Assembly: GCA_965279315.1 (NCBI GenBank) | Contig: OZ257145.1 | Span: 1,488,001-1,552,000 of the forward strand | Reading direction: 5' to 3' | Source: JAPWJZ01 sp965279315 | GTDB taxonomy: Bacteria; Pseudomonadota; Alphaproteobacteria; Micavibrionales; UBA2020 | DNA length: 64,000 bases | Shown: one piece after another, positions 8,382 to 15,863 of the stretch | How positions within the stretch are numbered: the stretch's first letter is position 1 | How the letters are laid out: each line of letters opens with the position of its first letter | Notes under the pieces: generated by a model | Told to the model about the DNA's origin: nothing | What the model saw: only the letters and a program-made list of their open reading frames with translations | The model's database searches: none | Position numbers and translations under genes: made by a program

Positions 8382-8397
8382 CCGGATAATCAGTCGC

Positions 8398-11280
8398 TTA
8401 TGCCGCCTCGGAATATGCCTCGATAGGCGGGCAGGCGCAGACAAGGTTGCGGTCGCCTGCCGCATGGTCGATGCGGTTGACGGGCGGCCAGTATTTATCA
8501 CCGATCAGGTGCGCCGCCGGGAATGCGCCGTCGTGGCGGGAATAGGGGCGTTCCCACTTGTCGGCGGTCAGGTCACCCAGCGTATGCGGGGCGAGCTGCA
8601 GGGGGTTGTTGCCCTGCGGCCATATGCCTTTTTCGACTTTCTCGATTTCCATGCGGATGACGGTCAGTGCCTCGATGAAGCGGTCCAGCTCCGCCTTGCT
8701 CTCGGATTCCGTCGGCTCGATCATCAGCGTGCCGGGGACGGGGAAAGACATGGTGGGCGCGTGGAAGCCGAAATCCATCAGGCGTTTGGCGATATCGTCG
8801 ACGCTGATATTCGCGGAGGTTTTCAGCGGGCGCGTGTCGAGAATGCATTCATGCGCCACATAGCCGTTCTTGCCCTTGTAGAGCGTGACGTAATGCTTTT
8901 CCAGTTTCTTGGCGATGTAGTTGGCGTTCAGGATCGCCACCTGCGTTGCGCGCTTCAGCCCTTCCGTGCCCATCAGCGTGATATAAACCCACGAAATCGG
9001 CAGGATCGATGCCGAACCGTAGGGCGCAGCGGATACAGGGCCAATCGCGTCTTCGCCGCCCACGCCGCCGACCAGCGGATGGCCGGGAAGGAAGGGAGCA
9101 AGGTGTTCGCCAACGCCGATCGGGCCCATGCCGGGACCGCCGCCGCCATGCGGAATGCAGAAGGTCTTGTGCAGGTTCATGTGCATGACGTCCGCGCCGA
9201 ACTTGCCGGGGCAGGCGAGGCCGACCAGCGCGTTGAAATTCGCGCCGTCCATGTAGACCTGTCCGCCGTTGTCGTGGATGATCTTGCAGATTTCGCGGAT
9301 CTCTTCCTCGAACACGCCATGCGTCGATGGATAGGTCACCATCAGCGCGGCAAGCTTGTCCTTGTGCTGCTCCGCTTTCGCGCGCAGGTCGGTCAAATCG
9401 ACGTTGCCATTTTCGTCGCAGGCGGTGATGACGACCTCCATACCCGCCATCACGGCAGTTGCGGGGTTGGTGCCATGCGCGGAAGACGGGATCAGGCAGA
9501 TATTGCGGTGCGACTGGCCTTTCGATTCATGATAGGCGCGGATGACCAGCAGGCCGGAATATTCGCCTTGGCTACCCGCGTTCGGCTGCAGCGTCACGGC
9601 GGCAAAGCCGGTCAGCGTGCAAAGCTTCGCTTCCAGATCTTTCAGCATCAGTTTGTAACCCTGCGCCTGATCGAGCGGCGCGAAGGGATGCATGTTGCCG
9701 AATTCGGGCCAGGTGACGGGGATCATTTCGGCCGTCGCGTTCAGCTTCATCGTGCAGGACCCGAGCGGGATCATGGAACGGTTGAGCGCGATGTCTTTCT
9801 GTTCCAGATGGCGGAGGTAGCGCAGCATTTCGGTTTCGGAACGGTATTGGTGGAAGGTCGGGTGCTGCAGGTATTCAGATGTGCGTTTCAGCGATTGCGG
9901 AATGGCATCCTGCACGCCCGCATCCAGTGCCTCGACCGAAAAACCAAGCGCGCCCTTGCCGGAGAATACCTGCCACAGGCGGAAGACCTCATCGCGGGTG
10001 GAGCGTTCATCCAGCGACACGCCGATGCGCCCGTCGCCGAAATCGCGCAGGTTGATTTCCTTTGCCGCCGCGCGGTTCAGGATATCCTGCGCATGGCTGC
10101 CGGTATCGACCGTCACGGTGTCAAAGAAGCTGGCATTGGTGGAGCTGAAACCAAGCTTGCGCAACCCTTCCGCGAAAATCGCGGCAAGGCGGTGCGTGCG
10201 GGTCGCAATCGTTTTCAGGCCTTCGGGGCCGTGATACACGGCATAGAAGGCCGCGATGTTCGCCAGCAGCACCTGCGCCGTGCAGATGTTCGACGTCGCC
10301 TTTTCGCGGCGGATATGCTGTTCGCGCGTTTGCAGGGCCAGCCGATAGGCTGCTTTCCCCTTTGAATCGACCGACACGCCGACGATGCGGCCGGGGATGG
10401 AACGTTTATAGGCATCCTGCGCGGCAAAGAATGCGGCATGGGGGCCGCCGTAACCCAGCGGCACGCCGAAGCGCTGCGCCGATCCGAACACGATATCCGC
10501 GCCCCATTCGCCGGGCGGTTTCAGCAGCGTCAACGCCAGCAGGTCGGTCGCAACGGCAACCGCGATATTTTTTGATTTCGCCTTCGCCGCAAGATCGCCG
10601 TAATCAACGACCGCGCCCGATGTGCCGGGATATTGCAGCAGGATGGCGAAACCGTCTTTTTCAATCAGGTCGCCGGCCTTGCCCACGACAACTTCGATGC
10701 CCAGCGGTTTCGCGCGCGTTTCCACAACCGCAATCGTTTGCGGGTGGCAGTCATCGGCGACAAGGAACACGTTGCTGGTGGACGAACCAACACGTTTCGC
10801 AAGCGTCATGGCTTCGGCGGCGGAGGTTGCTTCATCCAGCATCGATGCGTTGGCGAGCGGCATGCCCGTCAAATCCATCGTGACCTGCTGGAAATTGATC
10901 ATCGCTTCCAGCCGGCCTTGGCTGATTTCGGGCTGGTAAGGCGTATAGGCGGTGTACCAGCCGGGGTTTTGCAGCACGTTGCGCAAAATCACGTTCGGCG
11001 TGATGGTGTCGTAATAGCCCGCGCCGATCAGGGAGCGGTAGACCTTGTTCTGCTTCGCCATGCTTTCCAAAAGCGCCAGCGCATCGTGTTCCGTCATCGG
11101 CTCGCCGGTGGCGGGCGCCGATTTTTCGCGGATGGATGCGGGCACGGCCTTGTTCGTCAGGTCGTCGAGGCTCGTCGCGCCGACGGTGCGCAGCATCGCG
11201 GCGATATCGGATTCAGAAGGCCCGATATGGCGGCGGATGAAATCGGTGCGTTGTTCAAGGTCCTGTATCGTCTGCGGCAT
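8398..11280 (-). CDS. gcvP: Glycine dehydrogenase (decarboxylating), P protein
   Basis: A 960-residue single-chain P protein of the glycine cleavage system. It is a PLP enzyme that decarboxylates glycine and passes the aminomethyl group to the lipoyl arm of GcvH. N- and C-terminal halves are both present, so it is not the split GcvPA/GcvPB form. The PLP lysine is K705 within NLHKTFCIPHGGGGPG, followed by the Gly-rich loop. The N-terminus RTDFIRRHIGPSESDIAAML is typical. I choose the ATG at 11280, preceded by AAAGGA inside the end of gcvH; a longer frame to 11307 would overlap gcvH. It is third in gcvT-gcvH-gcvP, followed by a strong terminator. Confidence 0.97.
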   Translation of the reverse strand: MPQTIQDLEQRTDFIRRHIGPSESDIAAMLRTVGATSLDDLTNKAVPASIREKSAPATGEPMTEHDALALLESMAKQNKVYRSLIGAGYYDTITPNVILRNVLQNPGWYTAYTPYQPEISQGRLEAMINFQQVTMDLTGMPLANASMLDEATSAAEAMTLAKRVGSSTSNVFLVADDCHPQTIAVVETRAKPLGIEVVVGKAGDLIEKDGFAILLQYPGTSGAVVDYGDLAAKAKSKNIAVAVATDLLALTLLKPPGEWGADIVFGSAQRFGVPLGYGGPHAAFFAAQDAYKRSIPGRIVGVSVDSKGKAAYRLALQTREQHIRREKATSNICTAQVLLANIAAFYAVYHGPEGLKTIATRTHRLAAIFAEGLRKLGFSSTNASFFDTVTVDTGSHAQDILNRAAAKEINLRDFGDGRIGVSLDERSTRDEVFRLWQVFSGKGALGFSVEALDAGVQDAIPQSLKRTSEYLQHPTFHQYRSETEMLRYLRHLEQKDIALNRSMIPLGSCTMKLNATAEMIPVTWPEFGNMHPFAPLDQAQGYKLMLKDLEAKLCTLTGFAAVTLQPNAGSQGEYSGLLVIRAYHESKGQSHRNICLIPSSAHGTNPATAVMAGMEVVITACDENGNVDLTDLRAKAEQHKDKLAALMVTYPSTHGVFEEEIREICKIIHDNGGQVYMDGANFNALVGLACPGKFGADVMHMNLHKTFCIPHGGGGPGMGPIGVGEHLAPFLPGHPLVGGVGGEDAIGPVSAAPYGSASILPISWVYITLMGTEGLKRATQVAILNANYIAKKLEKHYVTLYKGKNGYVAHECILDTRPLKTSANISVDDIAKRLMDFGFHAPTMSFPVPGTLMIEPTESESKAELDRFIEALTVIRMEIEKVEKGIWPQGNNPLQLAPHTLGDLTADKWERPYSRHDGAFPAAHLIGDKYWPPVNRIDHAAGDRNLVCACPPIEAYSEAA

Positions 11281-11284
11281 GCGC

Positions 11285-11659
11285 TTAAAGTCCTTTAATG
11301 TAGTCATTATACGCGGCTTCGTCTTTCAGGCCGGCGAGGTCGTTTTCGTTGGCGATCTTCACCTTGAAGAACCATGCCTTGCCCAGCGGGTCCGTGTTGA
11401 CCAGCGCAGGGTCGCCCGAGAGCGCGGCGTTGGTTTCAACGACTTCGCCCGAAACGGGGGAATACAGTTCCGACGCCGATTTCACGGATTCAACCACGCC
11501 CGCCTGACCGCCCTTGGTCAGCGTCGCGCCGATTTTCGGCAGTTCGACATAGACGACATCGCCCAGCGCCTTTTGCGCGAAATCGGTGACGCCGACGGTG
11601 CCGACGCCGTTTTCGATGCGGATATATTCATGGTCTTCGCTGAACAGGATCTTGGTCAT
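11285..11659 (-). CDS. gcvH: Glycine cleavage system H protein
   Basis: A 124-residue lipoyl carrier that shuttles the aminomethyl group between GcvP, GcvT and dihydrolipoamide dehydrogenase. The lipoylation site is K60 in VVESVKSASELYSPVSGEVV, the standard beta-hairpin motif. Length is usual for the family. The ATG at 11659 has AGGGGAA upstream. It lies 11 bases after gcvT and 4 bases before gcvP, so translation is probably coupled. Confidence 0.97.
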   Translation of the reverse strand: MTKILFSEDHEYIRIENGVGTVGVTDFAQKALGDVVYVELPKIGATLTKGGQAGVVESVKSASELYSPVSGEVVETNAALSGDPALVNTDPLGKAWFFKVKIANENDLAGLKDEAAYNDYIKGL

Positions 11660-11670
11660 TTTTATTCCCC

Positions 11671-12801
11671 TTAGTCTTTTTTGTAATTGTTTTTGACGAA
11701 TGGCAGCGCCACGATTTCACAAGGGCGCGCCACGCCGCGCAGCATGGCATTCAGTTTCGTGCCGGTTTTCGCGACATCCGAATTGACGTATCCCATCGCG
11801 ACAGGGCCGTCGACCGTGGGGCCGAAGCCGCCCGACGTGATGACGCCGACTTTTTTGTCGCCGATGAACAGTTCGGTTTTCTCGCGGATCGGCGCGCGGC
11901 CCTCCGGCTTGATGCCGACGCGCAGGATAAAGGTGCTGCCGTCCAGCTGTTTCTTGATCTTGTCGTATCCCGGGAAACCGCCCTGTTCTCGGCGGCGTTT
12001 CGGGATCACCCATTTCAGGTTGGCGTCGATGGGCGTCGAATGGTCGTCGATGTCGTGGCCATACAGGCACAGCCCCGCTTCGAGGCGCAGGCTGTCGCGC
12101 GCGCCGAGGCCGATCAGCTTCACTTCCGGTTCCTGCAGCAATTCATTCGTGAATTCCACGGCAAACGCGTTCGGCACCGAAATTTCAAACCCGTCTTCGC
12201 CGGTATAGCCGGAGCGCGACAGGAAAATTTCGTGGCCTTTGTATTGTGTCTTCACGGATTCCATAAATTTCATCCCCAGCACATCGGGGAAGAAGATCGA
12301 CGCCACCTGTTCCGCCTTCGGCCCCTGCAACGCCAGCAGCGCGCGGTCGCCGAGATATTGCAGTTTGGTGCGGTTGCCGATTTTTTCCTGGATAAACGCG
12401 AAATCCTTTTCCTTGCAGGCGGCGTTCACCACCACCAGCAGCGTGCGCGCATCCCAGCGGGTCACCATCAGGTCGTCGATAATACCGCCGTCGTCGTTCA
12501 GCAGGACGGTGTAGCGCATCTTGCCGGGTTCAAGGCCGGTGATGTCACCGGGTACGATCGTTTCAAGCGCGATCGCGGGGTCGGCATCGTTGCCCGTCAA
12601 AATCGCCTGGCCCATATGGGAGACGTCGAACAGGCCGGCTTCGGTGCGGGTATGCACATGTTCTTTGAGCACGCCCATGCCGTCATACTGGACGGGCATG
12701 TCATAACCCGCGAAGGGCACCATTTTTCCGCCCATGGATGTATGGACTTCCCAGAGCGCGGTTTTCAGAAGGGGGGCGTCGTTTTTTTGAGCGGCTTCCA
12801 A
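11671..12801 (-). CDS. gcvT: Aminomethyltransferase, T protein
   Basis: A 376-residue folate-dependent T protein that releases ammonia and makes 5,10-methylene-THF from the aminomethyl-lipoyl GcvH. Landmarks are LWEVHTSMGGKMVPFAGYDM near the N-terminus, GLFDVSHMGQ, YTGEDGFEIS and GLGARDSLRLEAGLCLYGHD, the last containing the catalytic Asp region. No ATG occurs before residue 23. The N-terminus is conserved from about residue 11, and AAAGGAA lies 6-7 bases before a TTG at 12801, so I call a TTG start. It is the first gene of the operon and is controlled by the glycine riboswitch upstream. Confidence 0.95.
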   Translation of the reverse strand: MEAAQKNDAPLLKTALWEVHTSMGGKMVPFAGYDMPVQYDGMGVLKEHVHTRTEAGLFDVSHMGQAILTGNDADPAIALETIVPGDITGLEPGKMRYTVLLNDDGGIIDDLMVTRWDARTLLVVVNAACKEKDFAFIQEKIGNRTKLQYLGDRALLALQGPKAEQVASIFFPDVLGMKFMESVKTQYKGHEIFLSRSGYTGEDGFEISVPNAFAVEFTNELLQEPEVKLIGLGARDSLRLEAGLCLYGHDIDDHSTPIDANLKWVIPKRRREQGGFPGYDKIKKQLDGSTFILRVGIKPEGRAPIREKTELFIGDKKVGVITSGGFGPTVDGPVAMGYVNSDVAKTGTKLNAMLRGVARPCEIVALPFVKNNYKKD

Positions 12802-12836
12802 GGCAAATTCCTTTACATAGTCGGTCGGAGTTTGCC
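12799..12836 (-). promoter_or_regulatory. Riboswitch expression platform hiding the gcvT ribosome site
   Basis: On the mRNA strand GGCAAACTCC (12836-12827) can pair with GGAATTTGCC (12811-12802): ten positions with one mismatch and a 15-base loop. The second arm contains the GGA of the gcvT Shine-Dalgarno and reaches the base before the TTG. Aptamer 2 ends right before the first arm. This looks like translational control. The pairing is seen in the sequence; the switching behaviour is inferred. Confidence 0.55.
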
Positions 12837-13013
12837 CCGCTCTGTCTTCTTTGCCTTAGAGATTCCGCATCGTTTACAGATGCTTGCTCCTTTGGCGCGG
12901 CTGAGCCGCTTTCCAGATTGCGAAGTCGCCGCGCGGTCCTTTTGCCTGAGAGTTTTCCGGGGTGATTGCTCCTTCGGCGCCGGTCTTTCAACCGGTCTCT
13001 CCCGCGTGGCGGT
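12836..13013 (-). ncRNA. Tandem glycine riboswitch
   Basis: Two glycine aptamers lie in series ahead of gcvT. Aptamer 1 (about 12930-13013) reads CGGGAGAGACCGG, then GCGCCGAAGGAGCAA, then AACTCTCAGGCAAAAGGACC. Aptamer 2 (about 12836-12929) reads AATCTGGAAAG, then GCGCCAAAGGAGCAAGC, then GAATCTCTAAGGCAAAGAAG. These are the conserved cores of the known glycine riboswitch class, which activates gcv genes when glycine is high. Exact ends are estimates. Confidence 0.93.
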
Positions 13014-13087
13014 CGCTTTGTTCGATTGACACTAATGTCTCTTGCCCTAAAGTCAACTAAAGGAACGAAGAGGGTAGATAAAACGAC

Positions 13088-14185
13088 ATGGCCACGAATT
13101 CGCAACGCGCGCCGACACCGGTGCTGGTTTCAAGCTATGCGCTTGGTTTCATTGTTTTTTGCCTGATCGTTTATATCCTCAGCGTGGCCGCCACCATCCT
13201 GATCCCTTTCGTGATCGCGGTTTTCGTCTGGTACCTTATTAATGCGATGGCGCGGGGGCTCGGCCGCGTGAAACTGGGCGATACCTACCTGCCCCGATTC
13301 TTGTGCTTCCTGTTCGCGATGATGCTGCTCGTCGGCGGATTGTGGTTTGTCTACAAGCTGATTTCGGTGAACGCGGTGGAGGTCTTGCGCGCCGCGCCGA
13401 TCTACCAGAAAAAACTGATGGCCTTCCTGCCGCGCATCCTGTCCGGCCTGCCGCCGGAATATCAGGTGAGCCCCTCCGACCTCGGCACTTACCTTGATGT
13501 GGGCGGTTTCATCAAGACGATGGTGACGGCCTTCACCGGCATCGCCGGCAAGGCGCTGGTGGTGCTGTTCTATACGGGCTTCCTGCTGTACGAACAGCAA
13601 TTCTTCGGCCGCAAGATACAGGAAATGCTGCGCGAAAAAGCGGCGGAGGCCCGCATCCACAAAACCATCAAGACGATCGAAGACAAGATCCAGCGTTACA
13701 TCTGGGTGAAGACTTTCGTCAGCGCGATGGCCGGCATTTCCACCTGGCTGATCCTGATGACGTTCAAGATCAGCTTCGCCGAATTCTGGGGCGTGATCGC
13801 GTTTGTCCTGCACTTCATCCCCTATGCGGGCGCGATTGCCGCCGTGGTGCTGCCATCCGTGGCCGCGCTGGTGCAGCTGGGCGATATGGGCGACACGACG
13901 CAGCTGGCATCCCTGATGCTCTGCCTGTCCGCCATCCAGGTGTTCTGCACCAGTTTCCTCGACCCCCGCCTGATGGGGGACAGCCTGAACCTGTCGCCGA
14001 TCGTCATCATTTCCGCGATTGCCGCCTGGGGCGTGCTGTGGGGCGTGCCGGGCATGTTCCTGGCCGTGCCGATCCTGGCCGCCGCCGTCATCATCATGTC
14101 GCAATTCGCCAACACCAAATCGATTGCGATTTTGATGTCGAAAACCGGCGATATCGAAAGCCATGTGTCGGGTAAAGACGCATGA
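13088..14185 (+). CDS. AI-2E/PerM family membrane protein, copy 1
   Basis: A 365-residue polytopic membrane protein of the AI-2E transporter (UPF0118/PerM/YdiK) family. Members have been linked to efflux or export of varied substrates, and the substrate here cannot be read. Two hydrophobic segments occupy residues about 15-48, followed by a third near 70. The family signature region is present: TGIAGKALVVLFYTGFLLYE, FWGVIAFVLHFIPYAGA and LSPIVIISAIAAWGVLWGVPGMFLAVPI. The ATG at 13088 has only AGGG upstream. The gene diverges from the glycine riboswitch with about 75 bases between. Its stop overlaps the next start as ATGA, so the pair is translationally coupled. Confidence 0.88.
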   Translation: MATNSQRAPTPVLVSSYALGFIVFCLIVYILSVAATILIPFVIAVFVWYLINAMARGLGRVKLGDTYLPRFLCFLFAMMLLVGGLWFVYKLISVNAVEVLRAAPIYQKKLMAFLPRILSGLPPEYQVSPSDLGTYLDVGGFIKTMVTAFTGIAGKALVVLFYTGFLLYEQQFFGRKIQEMLREKAAEARIHKTIKTIEDKIQRYIWVKTFVSAMAGISTWLILMTFKISFAEFWGVIAFVLHFIPYAGAIAAVVLPSVAALVQLGDMGDTTQLASLMLCLSAIQVFCTSFLDPRLMGDSLNLSPIVIISAIAAWGVLWGVPGMFLAVPILAAAVIIMSQFANTKSIAILMSKTGDIESHVSGKDA

Positions 14186-15294
14186 CAGTCAAACCCGTCC
14201 CCGCGCCGGTCAGCAAGACGCACAGCCTTGCGCTGGGCTTTATCGCGGCATGCCTGTTCATTTATATATGCCGCATTGGCGCAACCGTCATCATGCCGCT
14301 CGTGATTTCGCTGTTCATCTGGTACCTGATCAACGCGATTGCCCGCTTCCTTGGCCTCATGTCGACCAAATCCGGCTACAAACTGCCGCGCCTGTGGCGG
14401 TTCGTGTTCGCGCACATGATTATCCTGCTGGTCGGCTTTTTGCTGTCCAAGATGGTGAGCGCGAACATCGACGACGTGTTGCGCGAAGCGCCGAAATACG
14501 GCGAGAGTTTCGACCGCATCCTGGCGCAGGTCGCCGGCATCCTGAAACTCGACCATACGCCGACGCTGCACGAGGCGTTCAAGGAAATCTTCGGCAATTA
14601 CATCGACCTCAGCCAGTTCATCACTGTCTTCGCAGGCATGCTGACCGGCATCGCGGGCAAGACGATCATCATCCTGTTCTATGTCGGCTTCATGCTGTAC
14701 GAACAGCGCTGGTTCAACCGCAAGATGAAACTGATGATGCCCGACAAGGAGCGCGAGGCGCATGTGCGCCACGTGCTGAAAGTGATCGACACCAAAATCC
14801 AGAAATACATCGGCGTGAAGGCCTTCGTGTCGCTGCTCGATTCCTTCCTGACGTTCCTGATCCTCACCTATTTCAAGGTCGATTTCGCGGGATTCTGGGG
14901 CGTGATGGCGTTCTTCCTGCACTTCATCCCCTATGCGGGGTCGTTCGTGGCGGTCACCACGCCCTGCCTGATCGCGATGATCCAGCATGGCGACCTGACG
15001 ACGGTTGCGATGCTGGCGGCGACGCTGCTGACCAGCCACGCCTTCCTCGGCCATATCCTTGACCCGTATTTGATGGGCAATAACCTGAACCTGTCGCCCA
15101 TCTTCATCATCTCCAACCTGGCCATGTGGGGGATGCTGTGGGGCGTGCCGGGCATGTTCCTGGCCATCCCCATCCTCGCGATCACCACGATTGCCCTGTC
15201 GCAGTTCGAGGCGACACGGCCGGTGGCGGTCCTGTTCTCAAAGACAGGGCTGGATATGCATCCGAAGCGGAGACGGACGAAGCCGGAAGTTTAA
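14182..15294 (+). CDS. AI-2E/PerM family membrane protein, copy 2
   Basis: A 370-residue paralogue of the preceding protein. The matching landmarks are TGIAGKTIIILFYVGFMLYE, FWGVMAFFLHFIPYAGS and LSPIFIISNLAMWGMLWGVPGMFLAIPI. It starts at the ATGA overlap at 14182. The two copies align along their whole length, so the pair arose by tandem duplication. The C-terminus is basic (HPKRRRTKPEV). They may form a hetero-oligomer or have separate cargo; the sequence does not tell. The gene converges on atpH, 11 bases away. Confidence 0.88.
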   Translation: MTVKPVPAPVSKTHSLALGFIAACLFIYICRIGATVIMPLVISLFIWYLINAIARFLGLMSTKSGYKLPRLWRFVFAHMIILLVGFLLSKMVSANIDDVLREAPKYGESFDRILAQVAGILKLDHTPTLHEAFKEIFGNYIDLSQFITVFAGMLTGIAGKTIIILFYVGFMLYEQRWFNRKMKLMMPDKEREAHVRHVLKVIDTKIQKYIGVKAFVSLLDSFLTFLILTYFKVDFAGFWGVMAFFLHFIPYAGSFVAVTTPCLIAMIQHGDLTTVAMLAATLLTSHAFLGHILDPYLMGNNLNLSPIFIISNLAMWGMLWGVPGMFLAIPILAITTIALSQFEATRPVAVLFSKTGLDMHPKRRRTKPEV

Positions 15295-15305
15295 AGGGCG
15301 GTGGT

Positions 15306-15863
15306 TTAAAGCCCCAGCCGCTTCTTGCGCTCGATATACCCGCGCGTGCTTTGGTCGATTTCGTAATCGCCGATCTTGATGACCATGCCGCCGATCAGCG
15401 ACGGGTCGACCGCGACCTTGGTTTCGCCCGCCACGATATTGAACTTGTCCTTGATGCGGCCGATCAGGTGGTCGGATGTGGCCACATCCATGGGGAAGGC
15501 GGAGGTGAGGGTGATGTCGACATTGCCCTCCAGCTCCTTGCGCTGCCGCACATAGGATTCAAACACCCATGGGGCATAAGACAGTTTCTTGCCGTCAATC
15601 AGCGCGTCGACGAATTCGCGGAAGATTTCATCGACCTCCATCTTGTCATACACCGGTTTCATGACGTCTTTCATGTCGTCCGGCTTCAGGCGCGGGTCGC
15701 GCAGGATTTTTTCGAAATCCGGCATTTTGACGATTTCCGCCAGCAGCTCCAGCTTTTCTTCCCAAACCGCGACAGCCGACATTTCCTGCGCGATTTCCAG
15801 CGCGGCCTTGGCGAACAGGCGGCCCAGCTTCGGGGCGATATCGCGCTTGGGTTTGGGTTCCAT
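15306..15863 (-). CDS. atpH: ATP synthase F1 delta subunit (isolated gene)
   Basis: A 185-residue delta (OSCP-like) subunit of F1Fo ATP synthase, which joins the F1 head to the peripheral stalk. The C-terminal signature is clear: ITLTSAFPMD, then VDPSLIGGMVIKIGDYEIDQ and a last basic helix. The helical N-terminal domain has KLGRLFAKAALEIAQEM and ILRDPRLKPDDMKDVM. The ATG overlaps the stop of the upstream DUF2339 gene as TAATG with AAGGA upstream, so translation is coupled. It is odd that no atpA/G/D/C follows: the next gene is convergent and unrelated. It may be the sole atpH at a separate locus or an extra copy. Confidence 0.87.
   Translation of the reverse strand: MEPKPKRDIAPKLGRLFAKAALEIAQEMSAVAVWEEKLELLAEIVKMPDFEKILRDPRLKPDDMKDVMKPVYDKMEVDEIFREFVDALIDGKKLSYAPWVFESYVRQRKELEGNVDITLTSAFPMDVATSDHLIGRIKDKFNIVAGETKVAVDPSLIGGMVIKIGDYEIDQSTRGYIERKKRLGL

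Noticed and set aside
8464..10365. Long plus-strand frame (633 codons) opposite gcvP
   Set aside because: Shadow of gcvP. The translation is Arg/His/Gln-rich without domains, and gcvP matches its family along its full length.
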